The notes: generated from the letters alone by a model not told the origin. A DNA stretch of 64,000 nucleotides from G965227875 sp965227875 (GCA_965227875.1 OZ245783.1:2480001-2544000); one strand, 5' to 3'; positions 51,288-61,432 are shown, counted from the stretch's first letter. Made by a program: numbers and translations.

Positions 51288-52733
51288 ATGATGGCAAACT
51301 CGATTGTGAACCTGCCCGGACTGCACCGGCTCCCGAAATTCCTCCTTGCGGTCATCGCGCTCGCCGTCGCCGCGACGGCCCAGCCGGGTCACCGGGCATC
51401 CGCCGCGGATCTCGACATATATGTCGACGAACTGGGCACCAAGCGCTTCGTCAAGATCGGACTCGGCAAGTCGCTCATCGTGCGGCTGCCGCGGCCGGCC
51501 AGCGACGTTCTCGTCGCGGACCCCGAAACGGTGGACGCGGTCACCCGTACGACGCGCACCACGTACCTGATCGGCAAGAAGGTGGGCCAGACCAACACTT
51601 TCTTCTTCGACCGGAGCGGGCGCGAGATCCTCAACCTCGAAATCCAGGTCGAGCGCGACATCGCCGTCCTGAGGCGGATGCTGCGCAAGCTCATTCCGGG
51701 CAACGAGATCAAGATCGAGTCGATCAACGACAATGTCGTGCTGTCGGGGACCGTGCGCAACCTGTCGGAATCCAAGCGCGCCTCCGATCTTGCCGCGCGC
51801 TTCGCCGGCAAGCCCGAGGCCGTGCTGAACCTCCTGTCCATTTCCGGCAACCAGCAGGTCACACTCAAGGTCACCGTCGCGGAAATGCAGCGTACCGTGC
51901 TCAAGCAGCTCGGCGTCGACCTGACGGCGGCCTTCGACATCAGCCGGACCGTCGTCAATCTCGCCTCGCTCAATCCCTTCACGCTGAACACGGCCGGCGC
52001 CCTCAGCGGCACGAACGCCACCGGCACCTACACCAAGGGCAGCACGTCCGTCACCGGCATCCTGCGGACGCTGGAACGCAACGGCCTGTTGCACACCCTG
52101 GCCGAGCCGACCCTGACGGCCGTCTCCGGCGAGTCCGCCAAGTTCCTGGCGGGCGGCGAGTTTCCCGTCCCTGTCGGCGGTGACGACGGCGGCATCGAGA
52201 TCGAATACAAGCCCTTCGGCGTCGGCCTCGGCTTCACGCCGATCGTGCTGACCGACGGCCTCATCAGCCTCAAGGTCTCCACCGAAGTCAGCGAGATCAC
52301 CAACGAGAACGCGCTGCAGCTCACGGCGAGCAACACCAGTTCGTCCCTCGTCGTGCCGGGCCTCATCACGCGGCGCGCCGAGACGGTCGTGGAAATGCCG
52401 AGCGGCGGATCCCTCGTCATGGCCGGCCTGATCAAGGAACAGAACAAGCAGGAACTGAACGGCATTCCCGGCATCAAGGATCTGCCGATCCTGGGCGCGC
52501 TTTTCCGCAGCCGCGACTACGAGCGCTCGGACACCGAGCTCGTGGTCATCGTCACGCCCTACATCGTCAAGTCCGTGGCGCGCAGCAAGCTGTCCCGTCC
52601 GGACCGTTCGATGAACATCGCCCACGATGTCGAGACCATGCTGTTCGGCAGGCTGAACAAGGTCTACGGCGCTTCGGGGCGGCCCCTTCCCGAGGGCAAG
52701 TATCACGGAAACTACGGATTCATCGTCGAGTAG
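51288..52733 (+). CDS. cpaC: CpaC outer-membrane secretin
   Basis: 481 residues with a signal peptide (AVIALAVAATAQPGHRASAA). N-domain (YVDELGTKRFVKIGLGKSLIVRLP), BON-like region (IKIESINDNVVLSGTVRN), and the secretin core (LAEPTLTAVSGESAKFLAGGEFPVPV, VPGLITRRAETVVEMPSGGSLVMAGLI, LGALFRSRDYERSDTELVVIVTPYIV). It forms the gated outer-membrane ring for the pilus. The first of two adjacent ATGs is used. Its own N-domain makes the extra stand-alone N-domain gene at 48310 redundant or accessory. Confidence 0.93.
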   Translation: MMANSIVNLPGLHRLPKFLLAVIALAVAATAQPGHRASAADLDIYVDELGTKRFVKIGLGKSLIVRLPRPASDVLVADPETVDAVTRTTRTTYLIGKKVGQTNTFFFDRSGREILNLEIQVERDIAVLRRMLRKLIPGNEIKIESINDNVVLSGTVRNLSESKRASDLAARFAGKPEAVLNLLSISGNQQVTLKVTVAEMQRTVLKQLGVDLTAAFDISRTVVNLASLNPFTLNTAGALSGTNATGTYTKGSTSVTGILRTLERNGLLHTLAEPTLTAVSGESAKFLAGGEFPVPVGGDDGGIEIEYKPFGVGLGFTPIVLTDGLISLKVSTEVSEITNENALQLTASNTSSSLVVPGLITRRAETVVEMPSGGSLVMAGLIKEQNKQELNGIPGIKDLPILGALFRSRDYERSDTELVVIVTPYIVKSVARSKLSRPDRSMNIAHDVETMLFGRLNKVYGASGRPLPEGKYHGNYGFIVE

Positions 52734-52753
52734 GCGGAGTTGGAGTTGGTTAT

Positions 52754-53500
52754 ATGAGTAAGACATGCGTAACCGTTGCGTCCCCGCGTTCTGCACGGAG
52801 AACCGGCGTTCCGGGGGTGATCGCGGCACTGGCTTCGGCGCTGGTCCTGTCCGCCTGCCAGATGAACCACGAGAAGCACTATTTCGAGTACAAGCCCATC
52901 GCGCTTGAACAGCGTCATCCGATCCGCGTCGAGCAGGGCGAAACCCGTCTTGCCATCCACGTGCCGGACCGCGGAGGCCGGCTGCCCGACGAGGACAAGG
53001 CCCGCGTCCAGAAATTCGCGATGGACCACAAGGCCGAAGCCCATGGCGCGCTGATCGTGGCCCGTCCGCTGGGCGGCCCGAACGAGGTGTCCGCCGCCGG
53101 TGCGGTCGCGTCCATCCAGCGCGTGCTGCGCCGGGCGGGCGTCCCGGCGAGGGCGGTGTCCTACCGGGCCTACCAGGTGGCGTCCGCGGAGGCCCCCGCA
53201 CCGGTCGTCCTGAGCTACGAGCGTTTCCAGGCGACCGTCGAGGATTGCGACACGTGGAACAAGAACCTCGCGGTGACCTACAGCAATCACGCCTATCCGA
53301 GCTTCGGCTGTGCCTATCAGAAGAACCTCGCGGCGATGGTCGCCAATCCGAACGACTTCGTCACGCCGCGCACGCCGACGGCGCCGGATGCGATCCGCCG
53401 CGACAACGTGGCCGAAGCCTATCGCAAGGGCGAATCGACGATTTCCGAACGCAATGCGGACGAAACCGGTCGTGTGAGCCAACAGGAACAGTCGAGATAA
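52754..53500 (+). CDS. cpaD: CpaD pilus lipoprotein
   Basis: 248 residues. Lipobox ALVLSAC (Cys about 36) after a basic N-terminus, then the CpaD family segment with Cys pair region (VEDCDTWNKNLAVTYSNHAYPSFGCAYQKNLAAMVANPNDFVTPRTP). The C-terminus is Gln/Ser-rich. CpaD helps localise the secretin CpaC. GGAG lies 8 bases before the ATG; 20 bases from cpaC. Confidence 0.92.
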   Translation: MSKTCVTVASPRSARRTGVPGVIAALASALVLSACQMNHEKHYFEYKPIALEQRHPIRVEQGETRLAIHVPDRGGRLPDEDKARVQKFAMDHKAEAHGALIVARPLGGPNEVSAAGAVASIQRVLRRAGVPARAVSYRAYQVASAEAPAPVVLSYERFQATVEDCDTWNKNLAVTYSNHAYPSFGCAYQKNLAAMVANPNDFVTPRTPTAPDAIRRDNVAEAYRKGESTISERNADETGRVSQQEQSR

Positions 53501-53510
53501 CGGGAGTCGC

Positions 53511-54782
53511 ATGATGAGTGACGCAGCATTTCACGAAGAGGCGGTCGCCCAGGACACCTCGACCCAGGCGATTTCGGTTCCGAGGATTTCCATTTTCGGG
53601 TTCTTCGAGGACCCCTCGGTCGCCCAGACCCTGCAGACCGCCGCTGCCGACCGGCGCCTGTCCAAGGCTCATGTCACCCTTCAGATGGGTGGAATAACGG
53701 CCGCCGTCGAACAGTTCGCCAACGCCCCTTCGCCCAATCTCCTGATCATCGAGAGCCGGGCCGACCGCGAGGGCATCCTTGCCGAGCTCGAGCGCCTCGC
53801 CAGCGTCTGCGACAGCGGCACAAAGGTGATCGTGATCGGGCATCTCAACGACGTGATCCTCTACCGCGAGCTGATCCGCCAGGGTGTCAGCGAATACATG
53901 GTCGCCCCCTTCGGCCAGATGCAGATCATCGAGACCATCGCCTCGCTCTACAACGACCCGGACGTTTCGCCCGTCGGGCGGATTTTTGCGTTCGTCGGCG
54001 CCAAGGGTGGTGTCGGATCGAGCACGCTCGCCCACAATATCGGCTGGATCCTGTCCTCCTCGCTCGCCCAGGACACCGTGATCGCGGATCTCGATATCCC
54101 GTTCGGCACCGCGGGCCTGAACTTCAACCAGGACCCGCCCCAGGGCATCGCCGAGGCACTGACCTCGCCGGACCGGCTGGACGAGGTCTTTCTCGAGCGC
54201 CTTCTGGCCAAGTGCACCGACCGTCTCAGCCTGTTCGCCGCGCCGGCCGTGATCGACCGTGACTACGAGTGGGACGAGCGCGCGCTGGATGCCGTCATCG
54301 ACGTCGTCCGCCGTCAGGTGCCGTGTTTCGTCCTCGACATCCCGCATGTCTGGACACCCTGGGCCCGGCAGTCGCTGCTCATGGCCGACGAGATCGTGAT
54401 CACCTGCGAGCCCGATCTCGCCAACCTGCGCAATGCCAAGAACCTCGTCGACCTGCTCAAGTCGACCCGCAAGAACGATCACCCGCCGCACATCGTGCTC
54501 AACAGGGTGGGCGTCGCGAAGCGGCCCGAGATCGCGCCCGAGGATTTCGCCAGTGCGCTCGAAATCGTGCCCAGTGCGATCATCCCCTACGAACCGCAGC
54601 TTTTCGGCACGGCGGCCAACAACGGTCAGATGATCGACGAAATGGAACGGGCCGACCGGATAACCGAGATCCTGCATGACTTCGCCGCCGTCGTGAGCGG
54701 CCGCAGCGAGGCGCCGAAGGAGAGGAAGTCTCTGCTTTCGCCGCTTCTCGGCAGGTTCTCAAAGAAGAAGGACGCTAGGTAA
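53511..54782 (+). CDS. cpaE: CpaE pilus localisation ATPase
   Basis: 423 residues. An N-terminal receiver-like domain (about 20-150) precedes a MinD/ParA-type ATPase with deviant Walker A FVGAKGGVGSSTLAHN and VIADLDIPFGTAGLNF. CpaE places the pilus apparatus at the cell pole. The extreme C-terminus is basic (FSKKKDAR). It overlaps cpaF by one base (TAATG). SD GGGAG precedes the double ATG. Confidence 0.93.
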   Translation: MMSDAAFHEEAVAQDTSTQAISVPRISIFGFFEDPSVAQTLQTAAADRRLSKAHVTLQMGGITAAVEQFANAPSPNLLIIESRADREGILAELERLASVCDSGTKVIVIGHLNDVILYRELIRQGVSEYMVAPFGQMQIIETIASLYNDPDVSPVGRIFAFVGAKGGVGSSTLAHNIGWILSSSLAQDTVIADLDIPFGTAGLNFNQDPPQGIAEALTSPDRLDEVFLERLLAKCTDRLSLFAAPAVIDRDYEWDERALDAVIDVVRRQVPCFVLDIPHVWTPWARQSLLMADEIVITCEPDLANLRNAKNLVDLLKSTRKNDHPPHIVLNRVGVAKRPEIAPEDFASALEIVPSAIIPYEPQLFGTAANNGQMIDEMERADRITEILHDFAAVVSGRSEAPKERKSLLSPLLGRFSKKKDAR

Positions 54783-56389
54783 TGTTCGGCAAACGCAACG
54801 GTGGATCCGGTTCCGCGACGCCACCGCCGCGCCCGCAGACGCCGCCGCCCCAGGCCGCGCCCGAGCCTCCTGCCGCGCCGCCGGTCGCGCGCGAGCACGC
54901 CGTGCCGGACCTGCCGCCCATGGACCCCTCCCATGCGGCGGGCGTCCCTGAACCGGTGGTCCAGACCCCGGCAGCGCCGCCGGTAGCGGCTCCCGAGGCC
55001 CCGGCAGCGCCGGCTCCCGCACCGAAGGCCGCGCCGACGCCGCCGCCCGCCCCCAAGGCCGCGGCGGAACGTATCGCGCCACCCCGGTCGGACGAGTACT
55101 ACGCCGTCAAGACGACGATCTTCAACGCGCTGATCGACACGATCGACCTGACGCAGCTTGCGCAGCTCGACCGCGACGCCGCGCGGGACGAGATCCGCGA
55201 CATCGTCAACGAGATCATCGCCATCAAGGACGTGGTGATGAGCATCGCCGAGCAGGAGGAACTGCTCGAGGACATCTGCAACGACGTTCTGGGTTACGGC
55301 CCCCTCGAACCGCTGCTTGCCCGCGACGACATCGCCGACATCATGGTCAACGGGGCTCACCGGACCTTCATCGAGGTGGACGGCAAGGTCAAGGAAACCG
55401 GCATCCGGTTCCGTGACAACGGCCAGCTTATGAACATCTGCCAGCGGATCGTGAGCCAGGTCGGCCGCCGCGTCGACGAATCGAGCCCGATCTGCGACGC
55501 CCGTCTTCCCGACGGCAGCCGCGTGAACGTCATCGCGCCGCCGCTGGCCATCGACGGCCCCGCGCTGACCATTCGTAAGTTCAAGAAAGACAAGCTGACC
55601 ATGGACAAGCTGGTCAGCTACAACTCGATCACGCCGGAAGGCGCGAAAATTCTCAGCATCATCGGCAAGTGCCGCTGTAACGTGCTGATCTCCGGCGGTA
55701 CGGGTTCGGGCAAGACTACGCTGCTGAACTGTCTCACCGGTTTCATCGAGCTCGATGAACGCGTCATCACCTGCGAGGACTCCGCGGAACTCCAGCTCCA
55801 GCAGCCCCACGTGGTCCGCCTGGAGACCCGTCCGCCGAACCTCGAGGGCGAGGGCGAGATCACCATGCGCGATCTCGTGAAGAACTGTCTCCGCATGCGT
55901 CCCGAGCGGATCATCGTCGGCGAGGTCCGCGGACCTGAGGCCTTCGACCTGCTCCAGGCGATGAACACGGGCCATGACGGCTCCATGGGAACGCTGCACT
56001 CCAACAGCCCGCGCGAATGCCTGAGCCGTCTGGAAAGCATGATCACCATGGGCGGGTTCGGCCTGCCGTCGAAGACCATCCGCGACATGATCGTCGGTTC
56101 GGTCGACATCATCGTCCAGGCGGCCCGCCTGCGCGACGGTTCGCGGCGGATCACCCACATCACCGAGGTGCTCGGTTCCGAGGGCGACGTGATCACGACG
56201 CAGGATCTCTTCCTCTACGACATCGAGGGCGAGGACGCCAACGGCAAGATCATCGGCCGCCACCGGTCGACCGGGATCGCCCGTCCGAAGTTCTGGGAAC
56301 GGGCCCGCTACTTCAACGAGGAAGTGGCCCTGGCGCGGGCGCTCGAGGAGGCGGAGCAGAGCACGGAAGCATTGGGCCTGAACGGATAG
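54782..56389 (+). CDS. cpaF: CpaF/TadA secretion ATPase
   Basis: 535 residues. About 100 N-terminal residues are Pro/Ala-rich and disordered, then the GspE/CpaF ATPase: Walker A ISGGTGSGKTTLLN near residue 304, the Asp-box region CEDSAELQLQQPHVVRLETRPPN, Walker B-type RMRPERIIVGEVRGPEAFDLLQAMNTGHDGS. It powers both extension and retraction of the Flp pilus. Long low-complexity N-tail is common in this family. Confidence 0.95.
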   Translation: MFGKRNGGSGSATPPPRPQTPPPQAAPEPPAAPPVAREHAVPDLPPMDPSHAAGVPEPVVQTPAAPPVAAPEAPAAPAPAPKAAPTPPPAPKAAAERIAPPRSDEYYAVKTTIFNALIDTIDLTQLAQLDRDAARDEIRDIVNEIIAIKDVVMSIAEQEELLEDICNDVLGYGPLEPLLARDDIADIMVNGAHRTFIEVDGKVKETGIRFRDNGQLMNICQRIVSQVGRRVDESSPICDARLPDGSRVNVIAPPLAIDGPALTIRKFKKDKLTMDKLVSYNSITPEGAKILSIIGKCRCNVLISGGTGSGKTTLLNCLTGFIELDERVITCEDSAELQLQQPHVVRLETRPPNLEGEGEITMRDLVKNCLRMRPERIIVGEVRGPEAFDLLQAMNTGHDGSMGTLHSNSPRECLSRLESMITMGGFGLPSKTIRDMIVGSVDIIVQAARLRDGSRRITHITEVLGSEGDVITTQDLFLYDIEGEDANGKIIGRHRSTGIARPKFWERARYFNEEVALARALEEAEQSTEALGLNG

Positions 56390-56399
56390 GGGAACTGGC

Positions 56400-57401
56400 G
56401 TGTTTTCATCGACTCTCAGTCTGGTCGCCGTGGCCTTTATGGTTGTCCTGTCCGTGGGCGGCCTGATCGTCGCGCTGTTTTTCCCGCAACTGTCCAACAA
56501 GGCCAAGGCCAACAAGCGCGTCGGTGCGATCTCGCAGCGGCAGGGCAAGGCGCGCGGAACCTCCGCCAAGGGCGACGCCATAAACCAGAACCAGCGGCGC
56601 AAGCAGGTCCAGGAGACGCTGAAGCAACTCGAGGAACGCCAGAAGAAGAACCGGAAGCGCGTGCCGCTTTCGGTCCAGATCCAGCAGGCGGGCCTGTCCA
56701 TGTCGCTCAAGGCGTTCTGGATCATGAGTTTCGGCGCCGGCGTGGTGGTCGGCCTGATCGTCTTCGTCACCGGGTCCGCCGCCTGGATGGCCGCGGCCGC
56801 CGCCTTCGCGGCCGCCCTCGGTCTGCCGCGCTGGATGTTGTCGATCATGCGCAAGCGCCGGCAGGACAAGTTCCTCGACGAGTTCGCGAACGCGATCGAC
56901 ATCGTCGTGCGCGGCATCAAGTCCGGCCTCCCGCTCCACGATTGCCTGAAGATCGTGGCGACCGAGATTCCCGAACCGGTGGGCCCCGAATTCAACGAGA
57001 TCGTCGACGCCCAGAAGCTCGGCGTTCCCATGGAACAGTGCCTCGAGCGCATGCACGACCGCATGCCGCTGGCCGAGGTCAACTTTCTCACCATCGTCAT
57101 CACGATCCAGCAGAAAACCGGCGGCAACCTTGCCGAAGCACTGGCCAATCTCTCTCACGTCCTGCGCGACAGGAAGAAGATGAAGGCCAAGGTGCAGGCG
57201 ATGAGCCAGGAGGCCAAGGCCTCGGCCGCCATTATCGGCGCGCTGCCCGTCGGCGTCATGAGTATCCTCTACCTCACCAGCCCCAACTACATCTCCCTGC
57301 TCTGGACCACGTCGACCGGCCACGGCCTGCTCGTGGGCAGCGCCGTCTGGATGCTGATCGGGGTGCTGGTGATGAAGAAGATGATCAACTTCAACATCTG
57401 A
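56400..57401 (+). CDS. tadB: TadB inner-membrane platform protein
   Basis: 333 residues of the T2SF/GspF-like family. One N-terminal helix, then a charged cytosolic part (KQVQETLKQLEERQKKNRKRVP), a membrane pair, the conserved F domain (DKFLDEFANAIDIVVRGIKSGLPLHDCLKIVATE, FLTIVITIQQKTGGNLAEALANLS) and two C-terminal helices. It interacts with CpaF and TadC to build the pilus. GTG start, GGGGAA upstream, 10 bases after cpaF. Confidence 0.93.
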   Translation: MFSSTLSLVAVAFMVVLSVGGLIVALFFPQLSNKAKANKRVGAISQRQGKARGTSAKGDAINQNQRRKQVQETLKQLEERQKKNRKRVPLSVQIQQAGLSMSLKAFWIMSFGAGVVVGLIVFVTGSAAWMAAAAAFAAALGLPRWMLSIMRKRRQDKFLDEFANAIDIVVRGIKSGLPLHDCLKIVATEIPEPVGPEFNEIVDAQKLGVPMEQCLERMHDRMPLAEVNFLTIVITIQQKTGGNLAEALANLSHVLRDRKKMKAKVQAMSQEAKASAAIIGALPVGVMSILYLTSPNYISLLWTTSTGHGLLVGSAVWMLIGVLVMKKMINFNI

Positions 57402-57417
57402 GTGTCAGGCCGAAGCC

Positions 57418-58392
57418 ATGATCGAGTACCTGAGTGATCCGCAGTTTGTCCTGACAGCCCTTATCGGCATCGCGGTCTTCGCGACGCTGATGACGCTGGC
57501 GACGCCCTTCCTGTCGCCCGACAAGCTCGACTCGCGCATCAAGTACGTGGCCACCGAACGTGCCGCCCTGAGGGCGGAACAGCGCGAACGGCTCATGCAG
57601 GAACAGCAGAAGAAGGGCTCGCTGCGCGACAAGAAATCCGAGGGCGGTTTTGTCCAGGACGTCGTGAAGACGCTCAACCTGCGAAAGCTTCTGGAGACCC
57701 AGGACACCCGCAACCAGCTCAAGATGGCGGGCCTGCGCAGCGAATCCCACGTGATCACGTTCCTGTTCGCCCGCGCCGTGCTGCCTTTCCTGCTCGGCGG
57801 GACGACATTCGTCTACCTGAAACTCGTCAACGATTTCGGCGTGCCGCCCTTCATGCACCTGCTGATCGCCATGGGCGGCGCCTATCTCGGCTTCTACCTG
57901 CCGAACATCTTCATCTCCAACATCATCCAGCGCCGCCAGGACTCGATGAAGCTCGCCTTCTCGGACGCGCTCGACCTGCTCCTGATCTGCGTGGAATCGG
58001 GCATGTCGATCGAAGCGGGCTTCAACCGCGTCTCCCAGGAGATCGGCTCCCAGTCCATCGCGCTGGCCGAGGAGATGACGCTGACCACCGCCGAGCTTTC
58101 CTACCTGCAGGAGCGGCGTCAGGCCTATGAGAATTTCGGCAAGCGGACGGGACTCGCCATCGTCAAGGCGGTCGGCACCAGCCTGATCCAGGCCGAGAGA
58201 TACGGTACGCCGCTCGGCCAGGCCCTGCGTGTCCTGGCCCAGGAAAACCGCGACATGCGCATGTCGGAAGCCGAGAAGAAGGCCGCCGGCCTGCCGCCGA
58301 AGCTCACGGTCCCGATGATCATGTTCTTCCTGCCGGTGCTCTTCGTCGTCATCCTCGGCCCGGCCGCCATCAAGCTGATGGCCACCGGCTGA
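57418..58392 (+). CDS. tadC: TadC inner-membrane platform protein
   Basis: 324 residues of the same T2SF fold: SDALDLLLICVESGMSIEAGFNRVSQEIG and a later AVGTSLIQAERYGTPLGQALRVLAQENRDMR, with four membrane helices. Partner of TadB. It is the last gene of the plus-strand cpa operon; a perfect GGGCACGG/CCGTGCCC hairpin follows at 58458-58478. Confidence 0.93.
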   Translation: MIEYLSDPQFVLTALIGIAVFATLMTLATPFLSPDKLDSRIKYVATERAALRAEQRERLMQEQQKKGSLRDKKSEGGFVQDVVKTLNLRKLLETQDTRNQLKMAGLRSESHVITFLFARAVLPFLLGGTTFVYLKLVNDFGVPPFMHLLIAMGGAYLGFYLPNIFISNIIQRRQDSMKLAFSDALDLLLICVESGMSIEAGFNRVSQEIGSQSIALAEEMTLTTAELSYLQERRQAYENFGKRTGLAIVKAVGTSLIQAERYGTPLGQALRVLAQENRDMRMSEAEKKAAGLPPKLTVPMIMFFLPVLFVVILGPAAIKLMATG

Positions 58393-58457
58393 CACCTGCC
58401 GGGATCGAAAAGCCGATCCATTCACCGCAAAACGTGGAAGATGCGTCCGCAAGGGCC

Positions 58458-58478
58458 GGGCACGGTGTGCCCGTGCCC
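58458..58478 (+). terminator. Hairpin after tadC
   Basis: Perfect 8-base-pair stem GGGCACGG/CCGTGCCC with a 5-base loop, 65 bases after the tadC stop; no T-run. Probable end of the tad operon transcript. Confidence 0.5.
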
Positions 58479-58611
58479 CAGTCCTGACGTGCCCGACTTG
58501 CGGGGGACGCCCGGAATGGCAACTGTGTCGGGTGATCTGGTGTGGTTGGGCCGGCGGGCGCGTCGTAGTCAGGTTCTCATGCGAAGCGGACCTTCGATCC
58601 GCAGGATGTGG

Positions 58612-59433
58612 TCAGCCTGATTTCTTCTTCTTCAGCTTGTCCCAGACATTCTGCTGGGAAAGCATGGTGCGCAGGAACTGCATGTTCGCCGCGACGAGAT
58701 TGGGCGGCAGATCCTTGCTGGCGACGTCCTCGGCTTCGTCGAAACGCCCCTGCAGCCCGATGACGAGCGCCAGGTTCTGGCGCGCCGTGGGATTCTTCGA
58801 ATCCCGGTCCACCGCCGACTTGAGGGTCTTTTCCGCCGACTTCAGATCACCGGCCAGCGCATAGGACATGCCCAGGTTGTTGAGTATCGTGGTCTTGCCG
58901 GGATTGAGCTTGAGCGCGTGGGCGTAATGGCTCTGCGCACGCTTGTGCTCGCCCATGCGGTCGTAGACGGTGCCCTGGGCCGAGTAGAGCCGCCAGTCTG
59001 GCCGGCCCATTGCCTGCGCCTTCGCCAGGACTTCCGATGCCGCGGGCAATTCTCCGGAGGTGGCGAGCTGCTTGCCGTAGGCCGCGGCGATCGCCTGGTT
59101 GCGCGGGTTGCGCGCGTAGGTTTCCTTGAGAACGCGAAGCGCTTCGGTACCGGACCCGATGGCGTTGAGATTGGCGGCGTAATTGAGTGCCACCCCGACA
59201 TTCGCGCTGTCCTTCTCCCAGGCCTTGGCCCATTTCTGGGTGGCGGAGAGGGACGGCTGCTGTACGCCGATGCTTCCGGTGATTTCCGGCGAGGAGGACG
59301 ATCCGCCGAACAGGGCGCCCCTGGTCGACGAGCCGGTCTGGCAGGCGCCGAGCACGAGGGCGCTCGCGAGCGCGGCGACAAGCTTTACGTTGGGATTCGT
59401 CCGATCGGAACGGGTGTCTTCTTGCGAAGGCAT
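58612..59433 (-). CDS. tadD: TadD-like TPR lipoprotein
   Basis: 273 residues. Lipobox ALVLGAC (Cys about 30), a short Ser/Gly-rich linker, then at least four tetratricopeptide repeats (WEKDSANVGVALNYAANLNAIG, ALRVLKETYARNPRNQAIAAAYGKQL, AQSHYAHALKLNPGKTTILNNLGMSYALAG). TadD is needed for pilus biogenesis at the outer membrane. It is on the opposite strand from the rest, convergent with tadC, and has its own promoter region. Confidence 0.9.
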   Translation of the reverse strand: MPSQEDTRSDRTNPNVKLVAALASALVLGACQTGSSTRGALFGGSSSSPEITGSIGVQQPSLSATQKWAKAWEKDSANVGVALNYAANLNAIGSGTEALRVLKETYARNPRNQAIAAAYGKQLATSGELPAASEVLAKAQAMGRPDWRLYSAQGTVYDRMGEHKRAQSHYAHALKLNPGKTTILNNLGMSYALAGDLKSAEKTLKSAVDRDSKNPTARQNLALVIGLQGRFDEAEDVASKDLPPNLVAANMQFLRTMLSQQNVWDKLKKKKSG

Positions 59434-59621
59434 TGGGTGTACTCCGGATACGCAAACTAACTGTCGCGATAGTGGGCGAAAGAGGTCTACAAACGATTAA
59501 CCTTAACGGAATCACACCGTGCCGGCCGCTGATGCCGGACGGGTCCGGAAAAGCCCCCGTTCGTGCCCCGTTCGCGGACAGAACGATTCCGTAGCGCAGC
59601 GAACCGATTTATAGTGCAGCC

Positions 59622-60770
59622 ATGAAAAAGCCCGAACAGTCTCCCTATCTGAAACGCCCCAAACTCTCCCGGGCGCAGGCCGCCAGTCTCGAGAGAGTGC
59701 GCCGGCAACTGGTCATGGGGCGGCGCTTTTTCATGATGAAATACGTGCTGGCCGGACTTGCCATAGTTGCCGCCGTCACCGCGGTCCTGCTGACCCAGGG
59801 ACCGTCGATCACGCCGGCCGAAGAGGCCGATGCGCGCTTCTTCCGGATCAGCACCGCGTCGGCGGGCGGCACCTATTTCCCCGTGGGGCGGACACTGGGA
59901 TCCATCATCTCGCATCCACCCGGTGCGGAGCCCTGCCAGGTCGGCGGCCGCTGCGGCGTGCCCGGACTGATCGCCATCGCAAAGGCCTCGCCGGGGTCGA
60001 TCGCGAACGTGCGCAACGTCAATTCCGGCCGGGTCGATTCCGCGCTCGCACAGTCCGACATCGTATCCTGGGCCTATGAGGGCGAGCGCATGTTCGAGCG
60101 CGACGGCATCGCCATCAACCTGCGTGCCATCGCCTCGCTCTATTCGGAATCCGTGCAGGTCGTGGCCTCGAAGGACTCCGGCATAACCCGGCTCACCGAC
60201 CTGCCCGGCAAGCGGGTGTCGATCGGCCGCGTCGGCTCCGGGACCCGGGCGGATGCCCTGCTTATTCTCGACGCCTACGGTATCGAACTGGGCGACATGC
60301 AGCTCGTCGAAGTCGACGAACTCGAAGCCTCGGACCTGATCCGCCGGGGCGAGCTCGACGCGTTTTTCATCGTCTCCGGAACGCCAGCCCTCGCGGTCGC
60401 CGACCTGATCGAGCGCACGCCCGTCACTCTGGTTCCGATCGACGGCGGGGAGGTCGACGCGCTCATTAGCAAGAACCGGTTCTTCGCCCGCGACCGGATA
60501 CCCGCGGATGTCTATGCCGGGATCCCCGAAACGCCGACCGTTTCGGTGCGCGCCCTCTGGATCACCCATGCCGGCGTCAGCCGCAAACTGATCCGCAACA
60601 TCACCCTCGCGCTGTGGAGCGAAAACAACCGTGCAGCCCTCGATGCCGGCCATCCCAAGGGCCGGGACGTGCAGCTGAAAACCGCGCTGGACGGCATTCC
60701 CATTCCGCTGCACCGCGGGGCCCGCGACGCCTACGAGCAACTGGGTGTCGACATTCCCGACGGTTACTGA
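59622..60770 (+). CDS. TAXI-family TRAP solute-binding protein
   Basis: 382 residues. A cytosolic/basic N-terminus (KRPKLSRAQAASLERVRR) and one membrane helix (KYVLAGLAIVAAVTAVLL) anchor a TAXI (TRAP-associated extracytoplasmic immunogenic) domain: ISTASAGGTYFPVG, NSGRVDSALAQSDIVSWAYEG, GKRVSIGRVGSGTR. TAXI proteins normally feed a fused TRAP membrane protein (DctQM), absent here. Uncleaved anchoring is a little unusual. Its stop is interleaved with the convergent GST stop. Confidence 0.85.
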   Translation: MKKPEQSPYLKRPKLSRAQAASLERVRRQLVMGRRFFMMKYVLAGLAIVAAVTAVLLTQGPSITPAEEADARFFRISTASAGGTYFPVGRTLGSIISHPPGAEPCQVGGRCGVPGLIAIAKASPGSIANVRNVNSGRVDSALAQSDIVSWAYEGERMFERDGIAINLRAIASLYSESVQVVASKDSGITRLTDLPGKRVSIGRVGSGTRADALLILDAYGIELGDMQLVEVDELEASDLIRRGELDAFFIVSGTPALAVADLIERTPVTLVPIDGGEVDALISKNRFFARDRIPADVYAGIPETPTVSVRALWITHAGVSRKLIRNITLALWSENNRAALDAGHPKGRDVQLKTALDGIPIPLHRGARDAYEQLGVDIPDGY

Positions 60771-61432
60771 AGCTCGCCCCACTCCTCGAGCTGGGCCCGT
60801 GCCTCCGCGAACCACGTCTTCATGGCCGGAAGATCGAGCAGGGTGTCCACGTAGGACTGCGCCGTGCCGTCGTCCCCGAACGTCCCCAGGTCGATGGAAT
60901 AGGTCCGGAACCGGCTGGTAACCGGCGCATACATCGCATCGGCCACCGAAAACCTGCCGAAGAGAAACGGTCCGTCTGTCGCCGCGTTCAGGCAATGCGT
61001 CCAGATCGCCACGATCCGGGCGATGTCCTGCCGGGTGCCGTCCGAGAGGTCCGGCGGTGTGAGCGACCGGTTGCAGTCCATCGGCAACTGGTCGCGAAGC
61101 GGGGCGAAACCCGAATGCATCTCGCAGGACACCGCCCGCGCCATGGCCCTCAGGCGGGTGTCCGCCGGCCAGAGCCCCCGGTCCGGATAGAGGTCAGACA
61201 GGTACTCGGCGATCGCCAGCGAGTCCCAGATCGGCCCGTCCGGACCCTTGAGCAGCGGAACCTTGCCCGACGGTGAATGCTCGAGGATGGCGTCCCGGGT
61301 TTCGGGCTTTCGCAATACCACGTGGGTTTCCGAAAACGGGATGTCGAACATCCGCATGAGCAGCCAGGGCCGCAGGCTCCAGGAGGAGTAGTTCTTGTCC
61401 CCGATCACGAGGTTGAAAAGCGGGTCGGTCAT
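60764..61432 (-). CDS. Glutathione S-transferase family protein
   Basis: 222 residues. Thioredoxin-fold N-domain with YSSWSLRPWLLM, SGKVPLLKGPDGPIWDSLAIAEYL (the cis-Pro and glutathione-binding E/DS motif), and an all-helical C-domain ending EARAQLEEWGELQ. Ser in YSSWS is a likely catalytic residue. General detoxification role; no operon partners. Confidence 0.85.
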   Translation of the reverse strand: MTDPLFNLVIGDKNYSSWSLRPWLLMRMFDIPFSETHVVLRKPETRDAILEHSPSGKVPLLKGPDGPIWDSLAIAEYLSDLYPDRGLWPADTRLRAMARAVSCEMHSGFAPLRDQLPMDCNRSLTPPDLSDGTRQDIARIVAIWTHCLNAATDGPFLFGRFSVADAMYAPVTSRFRTYSIDLGTFGDDGTAQSYVDTLLDLPAMKTWFAEARAQLEEWGELQ